Assembly: GCA_037954665.1 (NCBI GenBank)
Contig: JBBMOL010000137.1
Location: 682,001-746,000, forward strand
Direction of reading: 5' to 3'
Source of the DNA: Laguncularia racemosa
Taxonomy: Eukaryota > Streptophyta > Magnoliopsida > Myrtales > Combretaceae
DNA: 64,000 bases
Positions 1 to 12,055 of the stretch are shown here, piece after piece. Within the stretch, counting starts at the first letter, position 1, and each line of letters opens with the position of its first letter. Made by a program: the position numbers and the translations under genes. The notes under the pieces are model-generated. The model ran no database searches. It saw only the letters and a program-made list of their open reading frames with translations, and was not told the DNA's origin.

Positions 1-148
1 TCTTTTATATATTTCTCCTTTGTATGGACAATTTTATGTTGTATTTTCTTTTAGGACACATTCATTTTTTATTGTAATTTCCATTTAGGATCGGCCACCT
101 TAAAAGTGGCAAACTTGTAATTTTTGTCCATTTTCTAACCCTAGGAGT

Positions 149-181
149 AGCAAGTATAAATACTTGCTTATAGTAGGGTTT
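149..181 (+). promoter_or_regulatory. Palindromic TATA box and telo-box of O LTR
   Basis: AGCAAGTATAAATACTTGCT (149-168) has 8-bp inverted arms around TAAA and contains a TATAAATA core. TAGGGTTT, the plant telo-box in reverse, follows at 174-181. The same pair occurs in most Met-primed LTRs in this window. A promoter role is inferred from position in the LTR and the TATA match. Confidence 0.7.
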
Positions 182-261
182 GAGGAGGCCAAAATTTTTA
201 GAATTGAACATCACATTTTCGTGAGAGAGCTTAAGGTTTCCTTAGTTCAATTTCCTCTTAT

Positions 262-289
262 CAATTTCAATTTCCAAGAGTTGAAATTG
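262..289 (+). other. Conserved hairpin in transcribed LTR region of O
   Basis: CAATTTCAA (262-270) pairs with TTGAAATTG (281-289). It is followed by a GCGAGTG-like segment and GTGAGTAAT at 315-323. Equivalent hairpins with different but paired sequences occur in the other LTR families (see findings). Confidence 0.6.
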
Positions 290-770
290 TAGCGAGTGCA
301 ACAAAAAGGGCAATTGTGAGTAATATCAATTCCTTCTTTGTTGTGTTCCCTTTTCATCACTAGTGAGTCATATCTAGGGTTAATTTGGATATTCTTGGTC
401 AGATTTTTTTTTATTGCAATTGTGATCAAATATCATGTTATGAAATTGATTGTTTTAGTATTTGATATCATCATCAATATTGGAATCATTTGTGGCGTGA
501 ATTTTCATTGTGGAAAGAGGATAAAGTCACGGTTCTAGATATGTTCTCTTGATATAATTCACGTGGATTTCACTTGCATTTGTTGTTATTTGGTGAGGTT
601 TAACCTTATTAGATTGTTGATTGCATCTTTGGACCTTTGGATTTCATCAAAATTCCAATAGGATTCACGCAATTTCTAGTCCAATTGAACCGGTTTATAT
701 TTGTAAGTTAGGGTCTATTTCTTTGATTCATTTGCATGTGCTTGGGCTTGGTTTTGAGCACATCATCTTT

Positions 771-782
771 TGGTGTCAGAGC
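771..782 (+). other. Primer binding site of O
   Basis: TGGTGTCAGAGC lies five bases after the LTR end. It differs at one position from TGGTATCAGAGC, the standard initiator tRNA-Met site of plant LTR elements. Confidence 0.88.
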
Positions 783-1681
783 TTGAGGTTTGTGAGAAAG
801 GATTTGTCAATTGAAGATTGGAAATTAAAGGTTGTTGTCTTACCATTGTGAACCGAATTGTAGGAGTGGAAATTGGAGTAATTGATTATGTTGTTAAGGT
901 GTTATGATGCTTTTTTTGATGTAGACGTGGAGTGTTTGTAATTGTTTATTTCTTCTTGAGTGACTGTGATTGATTAAAGGGAAATGATCATTGTGATTAG
1001 TTGAGGGAAGTGGATTTTTGGAAAAATTGAATTTTGTTACCTCATCCTTGCCGTGATTGGTTTGTTGAAGTAGATAGGGGAAGCTCTTGATTTGAAGTGA
1101 AATTCAGAAAATTAAGTTGTTGTCTTCATCCTTGCCGTGGGTTATTTACTTGAGGAAGAAGAGGAGGCTCTTGAATTGAAATCCATCATTTAGGGATTCA
1201 AATAGTTGAAGCTTGTTAATGAGTGTATGTTGATTACTTGAAATTTTGGAATTGGAAGAGTCATTTCTTTGGTAGGTTTCTTCAAGTGGCATGGAGAATT
1301 TGGAAGCTATTTTTGAATTCAAATAAAAAATTAGTTATAGAGTTATTGTGTGTTAATTACTTTGAATGCACATTAACTAGTTGGAATCAATTACTTGCCA
1401 TTTGGAGAAGTATCCTTATTTGGTTCCATTTTGTTGTTACCGTAGAAGTGGTGTACTTTTTGTTGTTTTTGCCATGGAAGTGGAGTACTACACCATGAGT
1501 TTGTTATTGTTGTTTGAATTAAGTGTGCTGTGTGTGTATTGTGTAAGTGGTGATGTGAGTAAATTTAGCGTAGAGTTATTTTGTGAAGTGAGTGCCTTGT
1601 GGAATTTTCGAAAGTTGTTGCATTATGATTTGAAAAGAGTGGGGAATATTATTGTTGTGGTGATTGAATTTGAATTCAACA
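783..1681 (+). other. Leader of O
   Basis: Non-coding stretch of about 900 bases between primer site and the first protease codon. It is T/G-rich and C-poor on the transcribed strand, like the leaders of R, U, V, Y and P. The open frames here (621-851, 1223-1498, 1381-1689) resemble no known protein. Confidence 0.7.
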
Positions 1682-2079
1682 ATGTCTAGTGAAATGCTTC
1701 AATATGCTAATGTGTTGCGTCGAACATTAACTACATTTGCTAATAAGGATGTAGAACAAAGAGAAAACTTGTTCCATACTTCTTGTAGGATACAAGGAAA
1801 TTTGTGTGTGCTTATAATTGATGGTGGTAGTTGTACCAATGTAGTAACCTCCTCGTTAGTATTGAAGTTAAGACTTACAACTATTTCACATCCTAAGCCA
1901 TATAAATTGCATTGGCTTACTGATCAAGGAAGTTTGTATGTAACCTAAAGAGCTAAGGTACCATTCAATGTAGGGGATAAATATTGTGATGAGATTGAGT
2001 GTGATATCTTGCCTATGTGTGCATCTCATATATTGCTTGGCAGACCTTGTTTATATGATAGGAGGGTCTTATATGATGG
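1682..2079 (+). pseudogene. Protease fragment of O, fused to a gag-less start
   Basis: The ATG at 1682 opens MSSEMLQYANVLRR and runs straight into a retropepsin-like domain: RENLFHTSC, then IIDGGSCTNVV (DGG where many family members have DSG) and HILLGRP near 2030-2045. An in-frame TAA after SLYVT at about 1946 breaks it. The reading stops at 2083, where A1 is inserted, and resumes at 12056. The usual gag core and CCHC knuckle are absent. V, U and Y have the same kind of start, which points to one old deletion. Aspartic proteases of this type cleave the Gag-Pol polyprotein. Confidence 0.82.
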
Positions 2080-2083
2080 CTTC

Positions 2084-3687
2084 TGATGGGTGTCGAATCT
2101 AACAAAAATAAAAACCTACTCCTAGACAATTATATGATTTGCGTATAGTAGTGAGTAGGGTCGTATCCACAGGGATTGGTTAAATATATTTCTATTAAAA
2201 AGAAAATAGAGATGAAAAGAAAAATGGGGGTTTTGTTTGTGAATCAAAACAATGCTGAAATCAGATAATAAAATTTGAATAATGATAAAAGCCTAGCCAA
2301 AGGAATCAAGATAGTTTAATTCTAAGAATTGATCATTGATGCAAACATTTTCTATCCTTTATCCAAGATAAACTGGTTATGGTTATTAACAAGCTCTAAT
2401 AACCTATCCCTCCTTACATTCTTGATAATCAAAACAAGCTCTTCGATTATTTCTCTTATCGATTAGACAACCCTAAACAAGCTCTTAGGATTTAATCTAT
2501 CAATAGCATTAATAACAAGAGAGACTACCAATTTATGCCAATAGATTATAAGATAACCTATTTAAACAAGATCATATATCTCCATAACATGAATTTGACT
2601 ATCTATTTTATAATCAAACATGTTATTGTGTCACCGAAATTAGAACTATCAAACAATTACGGATTTAACATGCTAGTTGACAATATATTACCTTGCTAAT
2701 TGAGTAGAAGAGCTCTAATTCATACCAATCAACCAAGATAATATTGACAAAACGTCCAGAAGATATATAAATATCTAAAAATAAAGAATAGATTAAAGAC
2801 AACTCAGTTAAATCTCACAATTCATGAAGAATTAAACTTCAATGATCCTTTGGCTAGAAAATCTGCTTAGCTACACATGTCCATCCTCAAAACGAAAATT
2901 AAAATTGAAAACATGATAAATCTCTGTTTCCGATTGCCCTTGCTCTGCCTCCTTCCTTCTTGTCTCCCAAAAACTCTCCAAGATCCCCAAAACTCTCTAG
3001 GGTTGGTTCTATTTATAATGTTAAGGGAATGGTAGAGGATCTTTAGCTAGCAAGATATGGAAATATCTTTCCTTTTTTAAGTAAATATCGAAGAGTGAAT
3101 AATCGTCCGCCTGGCACGCCCAACAACACGGCCAGATTTCAAGCCGTGCCTTCCTCTGTTGATAATTCACATATCATCATCTGTGTTTAGTGTGTGCCAC
3201 GGCTTCTACCACGGCAAGATCTCAAGCCCTGCCATCCTCTGGTTGATGTTCCACAATTGCTCATCCTTGTTTAATATATGGCACAGCTTCCATCACAGCT
3301 TCCACCACGGCTTCCACCATGGCCAGATCACAAGCCGTGTCTCTCTCTATTGATAGTCCACATTTCCTCCTTCTTGTGCAGTGTATAGCACGGCTTGCAC
3401 CACGGCCGGATCACAAACCGTATATTTTCCTGTTGATTCAACACCAAGTACACGGCCGTGTACTTCAACTACACGCCCATGTACTTTCCTTTGGCGGTGT
3501 AAATCCTTGTCTTTGATCCAAATTGTAGATGATTTCTCTAATTTACTTGAATTAGCACTCTTGACTCCATTTAACCTGATTTATCACCATAATAAAATTA
3601 AGTACCATTTCCTTATGATTTCTATAAAATCAATAATAAATTAACACAATTCATACTATAAAGATTGAGTAAAAAATGGCTCTATCA
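2084..3687 (-). repeat. 3' LTR of A1 (left copy)
   Basis: TG...CA-bounded and nearly identical to 10446-12050. The part at 3120-3480 is a cluster of imperfect CACGGCTTCCACCACGG-type repeats ending in the 20-bp palindrome AAGTACACGGCCGTGTACTT (3446-3465). Confidence 0.95.
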
Positions 3688-3702
3688 AATTCCCCCACAC
3701 TT
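3688..3702 (-). other. Polypurine tract of A1
   Basis: On the minus strand, AGTGTGGGGGAATTT directly abuts the LTR. It has the position and composition of the plus-strand primer. Confidence 0.85.
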
Positions 3703-5055
3703 AAACTCTTTCTTGTCCTCAAGCAATTGAATCAAATCAATTGAGAAATCCGTCATAGATTATACGAACTTTCTTTTCATCATTTCAAGCATCTATTCAT
3801 TTGTAATTCATGACTTGTAATTTTAATGTCTACCACTTCAACCATACTGGTTTCCTGTGATCAAATTACCATGGACAAAATTTAATAGCTAATCTAAACA
3901 AAATAAACTTTAATCCTCATGTTTAGCAAAAGAATTTTTATTCCAAAAGTAAATACTTAATCCAATAAGGAAAAACACCCAATTAAACTTCATTGGATAT
4001 TAGCAAGTATATAATCCTTGCAACGTAAAGTAAAAGCATATAGTATCAACTTTTTCCATAGATTTTCTCCTTTTTTATTATAAGTCTTGTTTCATTCAAT
4101 GAATTTTTACATTCGTGTTCTTATGATTTAATCAAGCATCTATTTTGACGGGTTTTTTCCCGCTTCTTTTTCATGAACTTTCGCCTTTTCGCCCTTATCA
4201 TTATAGTGAGTTCATTGAGTCGGCACATTCCGAGCTCGTCACTCAAGTGACCGGGTTTTGAGATATTCCTATGGACTCTTCCTCACTCTAACATTCAAGT
4301 TTGAATACTCTTAACTCAATTACTTGAATCATTAGAGTAATGGCTATGCTTGATTCTTTTTCTTTTTTCTTTTTCTTTTTAAGTGTTATAATTGTTTCAC
4401 AAACAACTTCAAAGAGCATACAGTAGCTAATATAACCTAGAAGTAAACTTGTTTATTTTTCACTTAGGGACTCGACTTACTCTTAGACTTCCAATTTTAA
4501 ACCTAAATACAAGGTAAATTTGTTTCTTAAAGATTTCACTACTTAATTTTAACCAAGTATTCTAATCACAGCAGTAGGTAAGTAAAGCATTTGAACAAGT
4601 CAATTTCACATTTTGTAGATGCTTATTATAACATTTAGTACAACCTCCAGATTTCATGATAAGTTTTGAAAAATTTGGCTTAAAATTGCTTAAGGACAAA
4701 CATTCAAAGTATGAGTCAATTCTCTATTCTCTATATTTTATTACCCTCTCCCCCACACTTAGTTTGAATAGTGTCCACACTGTTCCTAATTCAGTACAAT
4801 TAAAGAGGAATTAATAACATAAGGAACATTAGAAAATAAGAGAAAAGGAATACTGGTACTTCCCTGGTATAAAGTGTAGAGTAATTGGAGTTCTCCCCTT
4901 AAGCACTAGAGAGTGTCATCTGATGGTATATATCCTTGCTGCAGCTAATCAAAAGAAAAAAAAAAATCAAAACAAAACTAAAACAAAATAAATTGATATG
5001 GGTTGCCTCCCATGAAGCGCCTTTCTTTAACGTCTTTGGCTAGACATTCCTGTAA
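3703..5055 (-). other. 3' non-coding region of A1
   Basis: About 1.35 kb between integrase and the polypurine tract. No ORF longer than about 60 codons and no envelope-like gene is visible. It holds a near-perfect hairpin beside the tract (3709-3726), a T/C-rich run near 4360-4380 and the GGTTGCCTCCCATGAAG segment near 5000. Elements A2 (hairpin) and A3 (GGTTGCCTCC) share parts of it. Confidence 0.7.
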
Positions 5056-6246
5056 TTAATCACAATACTCGGGGTAAGTTAAACTGGTTTCTTCAATATT
5101 ACATACTTGAAATCCTTCATAAAAAGGTTTCAAGCGATGACCATTGACTTTGAAGTTCTTACCAGTTTCAAGACATGCGATCTCAACTACACCATGTGAG
5201 AATATGTCAGTGATAACAAAAGGACCAACCCACCGTGATCGTAGCTTTCTAGAAAACAACTTCAATCGAGAATGATAAAGTAATACTTTTTGACTTACAG
5301 AAAAATTCTTTCGGGAAATCATTTGATCATGAAAATCCTTTGTTTTTTCCTTGTAGATTTTAGTACTCTCATAAGCTTCTCTTCGAATTTCCTCAAGTTC
5401 TTGTAATTGAAGTTTTCTGTGCTCACCAACCTCATCCTTTTGCATGTTACATTGTTTTACAGCCCAATACGCCCTATGTTCCAACTCCACAGGGAGATGA
5501 CACGGTTTGCCAAATATCAAACGGTAAGGAGACATACCTATAGGGGTCTTGTAAGCTATCCAGTAGGCCCATAATGCATCTTCAAGTCTTGTGCTCCAAT
5601 CCTTCCTGCTTGGATTGACGGTTTTTTCCATAATAGACTCGATTTCTCGATTTGAAACTTCTGCCAATCCATTGGTTTAAGGGTGGTATGCGGTGGAAGT
5701 GCGATGAGTGACCTTGTACTTTTTTAGTAGAGTTTCCACTACTCTATTACAAAAGTGTGTGCTACGATCACTGATAAGAGCCTTTGGTGTCCCGAACCTA
5801 GCAAAAATATGAGATTTAACAAAATCCACAACAACTTTGGCATCATTAGTTCGGGTCGCTTTGGCTTTCACCCATTTTGAAACATAATCCACAGCAAGAA
5901 GGATGTAAACATTACCGAAAGAAAGAGGAAAAGGACCCATAAAGTCAATGCCCCATATATCAAATATTTCACAAGCAAGAATAGGGGTAAGTGGCATTTG
6001 GTCTCTACGCCCTAAGTTGCTAATTTTTTGACATCGTTCACAAGACTTACAAAACATAAAGGAATCACGAAACAATGTAGGCCAAAACAAACCACACCCT
6101 AATACCTTTTGAGCTGTCCTCTTAGGGCCAAAATGTCCACCACATGCATACGAGTGACAAAATTGCAAGACAGAAGGAATATCGTCTTGAGAAATACACC
6201 TTCTAATGATTTGATTAGCACAATGTTTCCATAAATACGAATCATC
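5056..6246 (-). pseudogene. Integrase of A1
   Basis: This is the C-terminal part of the Athila-type Pol. An HHCC zinc-binding region is seen (CERCQ near 6025). The catalytic core follows with D in GIDFMGPF, D in ISDRSTHF and E in LAEVSNRE. A C-terminal region ends in SRWVGPF and NGHRLKPF, stopping at 5056. Two in-frame stops interrupt it. TGA near 6245 falls where related proteins have Trp (YYV-stop-DD). TAA near 5675 falls between YHP and TNG, where Gln is usual. Integrase inserts the cDNA into host chromatin. The catalytic triad survives, but the reading frame is closed. Confidence 0.9.
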
Positions 6247-7266
6247 TCATACATAGTACTTAGCATCACTTTTAATTTTATCTTTTTGAGCCCTAGACAA
6301 ATCACTTGGTAGCGTCTTAGTAACCAAATAGTTGACAATATCAGCATACCACAGAATTGTCTTTTGAATAGAAAAGAGATACTCATCTGGAAAATCATCT
6401 TGTATTGGTGTTGACCCTTCACTGATAAGTATTCTACTGAGGTGGTCGGCAACTAAGTTTTCAGAGCCTTTCCTATCGCGTATTTCCAGATCAAACTCTT
6501 GTAATAAGAGTATCCATCGAATAAGTCTTGGTTTCGCCTCCTTCTTCGCGAGCAGGTATTTGAGAGCTGCATGATCAGAGTAAGCAATTACCTTAGTACC
6601 GAGTAAATATGATATGAATTTTTCTAATGCAAAAACAACAGCCAAGAGTTCTTTTTCCGTTGTGGAATAGTTGCATTGAGCACTATCCAATGTTCTGGAA
6701 GCGTAATAAATGACATGGGAAGCTCTTCCAACTCTTTGGCCAAGAACAGCTCCAACTGCATAATTGCTCGCATCACATATAATTTCAATGGGAAGGTTCC
6801 AGTCAGGTGGTTGGATGATTGGAGTAGAAGTTAACTTATCCCTCAATGTGTCAAAAGTGTGCTTGCAGGCCTCATCGAACTCAAATGTCACTTCTTTTTG
6901 CAGCAATCTACATAGGGGTTGAGTAATCTTGGAAAAATCCTTGATGAAGCATCGATAGAATCCTACACTCCCAAGAAAAGAGTGAATTTCCTGTACACTT
7001 ACAGGGTAAGGTAGAGATTTAATCAATTCTACTTTAGCTTTATCGACTTCAAGCCCCTTAGAAGATACAATATGACCTAAAATGAGACTCTGTTCAACCA
7101 TAAAGTGACATTTTTCATAATTCAACACAAGATTCTTATCTATACATCTTTGAAGCACTTTTGTAAGGTTAGTCAAACATGAATCAAAAGAGTTACCATA
7201 GACAGTGAAGTCATCCATGAAAACCTCTATGATATTCTCCACATAATCTAAAAATATACTAACCAT
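6247..7266 (-). pseudogene. RT C-terminal half and RNase H of A1
   Basis: An open stretch of 339 codons within the A1 pol frame. It carries the RT catalytic FMDDF near residue 18, the connection region, and a complete RNase H with D in CDAS (residue ~165), E in TEKELLAVV and D in YSDHA. The end has the Athila-typical NLVADHLSRI. A TAA at about 7269 separates it from the first half of RT, in the same frame (ATF-stop-RC, where Gln is conserved). Apart from that stop the domain looks catalytically complete. The Met at 7266 is only the first in-frame Met after the stop. Confidence 0.9.
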
Positions 7267-7272
7267 ACACCT

Positions 7273-9078
7273 TTAGAATGTGGCTGGGGCATTGCAGAGC
7301 CTAAAAGGCATCCTTCGATACGCAAAAGTACTGAATGGACAAGTGAAAGTAGTCTTCTCTTGATCTTCCGGTGCCACTGGAATTTGATGAAAACTTGAAT
7401 AACCATCAAGACAACAATAGTGAGAATAGCCAGCCAAACGTTCAAGCATCTGATCAAGAAAAGGAAGAGGGAAGTGATCTTTTCTAGTTGACGCATTTAA
7501 CTTCTTGTAATCAACACAAACCCTCCATCCATTCTGAACTCGAGTATGAATTAACTCACCATCAGAGTTTTCAATCACAGTTAAGCCTGTTTTCTTTGGA
7601 ACAACTTGAATTGGACTTACCCATTTGCTGTCGGAAATTGGATAGATCATACCTGCATCAAGAAGTTTCAAGATCTCTTTCTTAACTACTTCCATCATAG
7701 GCGGATTCAAACGACGCTGAACTTCCCTTGAAGGTTTGCAATTATCTTCCATTAAAATCTTGTGCATGCATGTGGAGGGGCTTAGTCCTTTGATCTCGGC
7801 TATGGACCATCCAATGGCTTCTTTATACTCTCTCAACACCCGAATCAACTTTTCTTCTTCTAAAGTACTTAGTTTGTTGGAGACTATCACAGCAAGAGTC
7901 TCATTTTCTCCTAAGAAAATGTACTTTAGATGTTCGGGTAAGGGTTTTAATTCCAGCTTTGGTGCCTGCACAATAGAGGGAAGAAGTATTGTGTTAGAAG
8001 GGGGTAAATTAATGTAGGAGACATCATACCTGATAGGTTTTAATGATTCCAACTCCCAAATCATGTCCTGCAAATCAGAGGATATTACAAGCTTCTCTTT
8101 AAGAGTTTTCAATGCATTAATAGTAAGACTCCTATTAAGTACAGTTTTCAACTCATCATCGTCTATCAAATCAAATGTAACCTGTTTTAATGGGTCAATA
8201 ACATCTACAACAAAAACAGGAGAGTTATCACTAGGATATTTCATGGCATCATAAATATTAAATTTAATCACTTCACCATCAAATTCCATAGTGAGGTTAC
8301 CGTCATGTACATCAATTTTCATTCTGGATGTCTTAAGAAATGGTCTCCCTAATAATATCATTGATGAATTACGAGAATCATCATTCTCCATGTCAAGCAC
8401 ATAAAAATCTGCAGGGAAAACCAACCCATTAACTTGTACTAAAACATCTTCTAGAACTCCCTCAAGATAAACATTGGACCTATCAGCAAGTTGAACAATA
8501 ACACCTGTTTCCTTCAAGGGACCAACATTCAAACATTGATAAATAGACAAAGGCATAACATTGATTGAAGCTCCTAAATCACACATAGCTTTAGCGATTC
8601 CAAGATTACCTATTTTGCAAGGAATAGTAAACATACCTGGATCCTTACATTTAGGGGGAAGCTTCTTCTGAAGAATAGCTGAAACATTCTCACCCACACT
8701 AATCTTTTCATTACCTTTCAGCTTCCTTTTGTTAGTGCACAATTCTTTGAGAAATTTAGCATAACGAGGTACTTGCTTAATTGCATCCAGTAAAGGAATA
8801 TTTACCTCAACTTTGCGAAAAGTTTCAAGAATCTCTTTTTCTTTAGCTTCATTCTTGGTTTTCGCTAATCTAGAAGGGAAAGGAGGTGCTGTTATCACGA
8901 CCTTTGGTGGTTCAATGAGGGATCCTCTGGTCTGGTTGTTCTGTTGGTTCGGAGTTGCAGTCTCTTTCTTAGTCTCTTCCTCAAGATTAGTTCGGTGTCC
9001 TTTCTTATTTGATCCCTGCAATTTCGTTCCACTTCTCAAGGTAATTGCATTAGCGCTTTGCTTTAGATTTGTGATAGT
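7273..9078 (-). pseudogene. Protease and RT N-terminal half of A1
   Basis: Open for 588 codons from the Met at 9039, in the same frame as gag upstream across a TAA at 9079. The LRSG motif that opens Athila Pol is near the start. Protease has DLGAS at residues 154-158 and ILLGRPFLKT downstream. A linker precedes RT, which starts around residue 440 and includes WVSPIQVVPKK, WRVCVDYKKLN and FHQIPVAPEDQEKTTFTC. It ends at the TAA before the catalytic FMDDF motif. This is the best-preserved pol segment in the window. Confidence 0.9.
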
Positions 9079-10394
9079 TTAAGAAGGTAACTTACCTTGA
9101 GTTTCTAACCTGTTTATAGAAGAAGCAAGTTGGCTTACCTGATTTTCCAAGTTGTGGATGCTCTGCTTTGTCTCATCCTGAAATTGTTTTGTATTAACGG
9201 CAAGTGATTTAACAATTTCCTCAAGAGACATACCTGAAGTGGAAGGAGCTTGTGGTACTTGGTTTGATGGCTTAGGTTGGAATTGTTGGAAGTTTTGTGG
9301 TTTATTGTCATATCTGAAGTTAGGATGATCCCTCCATCCAGGATTATAAGTATTCGAGTAGGGATCATATTTCCTTTGTGGCTGTCCTAGGAATCCTCCT
9401 ACAGCATTGGCGTGTTCATGATTGTCATCTTGCAATGAGGGACACATGTTGGTAGGATGATTAGGAGCAGCACAAATTCCACAAGCCTTCACTTGCTGTG
9501 TATTTCCAAGAGCTATCTGCTGCACAAGGGAGGTCAGGTTAAAAATTTGATGTCCAAGGTTAGAAATACTTACCTCATTTACCTTCCTTGAAGACGTATC
9601 ATGCCTATACCCAAATTGTTGCGAATTAGTAGCCATAATGGAGATCAATTCCCTAGCTTGACCAAGGGTTTTATTCACTATGGCGCCTCCACTAGCAACA
9701 TCCATCATCTTCCTCTCCATCGAAAGCAGGCCTTCATAGAAGTATTGAATGAGAAGTTGTTCAGATATCCCATGTTGTGGACAACTTACACAAAGTTGCT
9801 TGAACCTCTCCCAATACTCAAGAAGAGTCTCGGTGTCCCTCTGTTTGATACCACAAATTTCTCTTCTTATACCAACAGCTCTAGATGCGGGGAAAAATTT
9901 GTCCAAGAGGAGCCTCACCATATCTTTCCAAGTGGTTATAGAACCTGGAGGCAAATAAAACGACCAATCTTTAGCTCTAGTACTTAAAGAAAATGGAAAA
10001 GCACGTAACTTGATTTGATCGTCGTTATTCCTTACAGCCTCATACTAGAACACACTATGTGAAACTCTTTCAAATGTTTGTGAGGATCTTCATTCTCAAG
10101 ACCATGAAAGGTGGGTAGCAGATGTATCAAACCAGATTTCAACTCAAATTCAACAGCCAATTCAGGGTAGTGAATACAAAGTGGTTGTTGATTCACATCC
10201 GGTGCAGCCAACTCTCTTAATGTTCTTTTTGGATTTGCCATATCGTCTTCTTTTTCAAAATCAATGGATGAATCAAACAAATCCGATGCCAAGTTCAGTC
10301 TAAGGGATGATCTAGCTTCTCTTCGCAGCCTCTTAAAAGTCTTCTCAATCTCCGGATTATAAGTGAGTTCACCTGTATGAGAAGAACGAGTCAT
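9079..10394 (-). pseudogene. Gag of A1
   Basis: Starts at the Met at 10394 (MTRSSHTGEL). A frameshift near 10035 breaks the frame after HIVCSSMRL, and Gag continues from about 10030 in another frame. Athila Gag features include DKFFPASR, ERFKQLCVSCPQHGI, LIQYFYEGL and a CGICAAPNHPTNMCPS knuckle-like motif (C-x2-C-x4-H-x4-C). The frame ends in KLPS plus TAA at 9079; Pol follows in the same frame. Because related Gag-Pol proteins read through here, the TAA is probably a mutated Gln codon rather than a true gag terminator. Gag forms the particle that packages element RNA. Confidence 0.86.
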
Positions 10395-10422
10395 ACAAGA
10401 ATAGAAATAAATTTGACACCAA

Positions 10423-10440
10423 TCCCCGGCAACGGAGCCA
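10423..10440 (-). other. Primer binding site of A1 (tRNA-Asp type)
   Basis: On the minus strand TGGCTCCGTTGCCGGGGA begins five bases inside the LTR. It differs at one position from the tRNA-Asp complement used by Athila and Tat elements. Confidence 0.88.
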
Positions 10441-10445
10441 AAGTT

Positions 10446-12050
10446 TGATGGGTGTCGAATCCAACAAAAATAAAAACCTACTCCTAGACAATTATATGAT
10501 TTGCGTATAGTAGTGAGTAGGGTCATATCCACAGGGATTGGTTAAATATATTTCTATTAAAAAGAAAATAGAGATGAAAAGAAAAATGGGGGGTTTTGTT
10601 TGTGAATCAAAATAATGCTGAAATTAGATAATAAAATTTGAATAATGATAAAAGCCTAGCCCAAGGAATCAAGATAGTTTAATTTTAGGAATTGATCATC
10701 GATGCAAGTATTTTCTATCCTTTATCCAAGATAAATTAGTTATGGTTATTAACAAGCTCTAATAACCTATCCCTCCTTACATTCTTGATAATCAAAACAA
10801 GCTCTTCGATTATTTCTCTTATCGATTAGACAACCCTAAACAAGCTTTTAGGATTTAATCTATCAATAGCATTAATAACAAGAGAGACTACCAATTTATG
10901 CCAATAGATTATAAGATAACCTATTTAAACAAGATCATATATCTCCATAACATGAATTCGACTATCTAATTTATAATCAAACATGTTATTGTGTCACCGA
11001 AATTAGAACTATCAAACAATTACGGATTTGATGTGCTAGTTGACAATATATTAACTTGCTAATTGAGTAGAAGAGCTCTAATTCATACTAATCAACCAAG
11101 ATAATATTGACAAAACGTCCTGAAGATATATAAATATCTAAAAAAAAAGAATAGATTAAAGACAACTTAGTTAGATCTCACAATTCGTGAAGAATTAAAC
11201 TTCAATGATCCTTTGGCTAGAAAATCTGCTTAGCTACACATGTCCATCCTCAAAACGAAAATTAAAATTGAAAACATGATAAATCTCTGTTTCCGATTGC
11301 CCTTGCTCTGCCTCCTTCCTTCTTGTCTCCCAAAAACTCTCCAAGATCCCCAAAACTCTCTAGGGTTGGTTCTATTTATAATGTTAAGGGAATGGTAGAG
11401 GATCTTTAGCTAGCAAGATATGGAAATATCTTTCCTTTTTTAAGTAAATATCGAAGAGTGAATAATCGTCCGCCTGGCACGCCCAACAACACGGCCAGAT
11501 TTCAAGCCATGCCTTCCTCTGTTGATAATTCACATATCATCATCCGTGTTCAGTGTGTGCCACGGCTTCTACCACGGTAAGATCTCAAGCCGTGCCATCC
11601 TCTGGTCGATGTTCCACAATTTCTCAGCCTTGTTTAATATATGGCACGGCTTCCATCACGGCTTCCACCACGACTTCCACCATGGCCAGATCACAAGCCG
11701 TGTCTCTCTCTATTGATAGTCCACATTTCCTCCTTCTTGTGTAGTGTATAGCACGGCTTGCACCACGGCCGGATCACAAACCGTGTATTTTCCTGTTGAT
11801 TCAAAACCAAGTACACGGCCGTGTACTTCAACTACACACCCATGTACTTTCCTCCGGCGGTGTAAATCCTTGTCTTTGATCCAAATTGTAGATGACTTCT
11901 CTAATTTACTTGAATTAGCACTCTTGACTCCATTTAACCTGATTTATCACCATCATAAAATTAAGTACCATTTCCTTATGATTTCTATAAAATCAATAAT
12001 AAATTAACACAATTCATACTATAAAGATTGAGTATAAAATGGCTCTATCA
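10446..12050 (-). repeat. 5' LTR of A1 (right copy)
   Basis: 1605 bp, TG...CA, directly followed by the TSD GCTTC. It carries the same CACGGCTTCCACC-type repeat cluster and 20-bp palindrome (11809-11828) as the left copy. Confidence 0.95.
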
Positions 12051-12055
12051 GCTTC

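Larger units (their letters stand above)
1..765 (+). repeat. Left LTR of O (5' end outside window)
   Basis: Matches 15252-15982 closely, apart from a ~40-base stretch missing in the right copy near 15420. It ends GAGCACATCA directly before the primer site. By comparison with the right LTR, about 270 bases lie upstream of the window. Confidence 0.93.
2084..12050 (-). mobile_element. Element A1: near-complete Athila-like Ty3/gypsy retrotransposon
   Basis: The element is 9967 bp with LTRs of 1604 and 1605 bp (TGATGGGTGT...CTCTATCA) and is flanked by the 5-bp duplication GCTTC (2079-2083 and 12051-12055). It lies in reverse: the tRNA-Asp-type primer site is next to the right LTR and the polypurine tract next to the left one. 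Gag, PR, RT, RNase H and INT are all present in Athila-like form. Four in-frame stops and one gag frameshift are visible. It inserted into O just after the protease. The LTRs are very similar, so this is among the younger insertions. Confidence 0.95.

Noticed and set aside
3703..5055. Envelope-like gene expected in some Athila elements
   Set aside because: No ORF above ~60 codons, no signal peptide or membrane pattern; A2 is likewise empty there.
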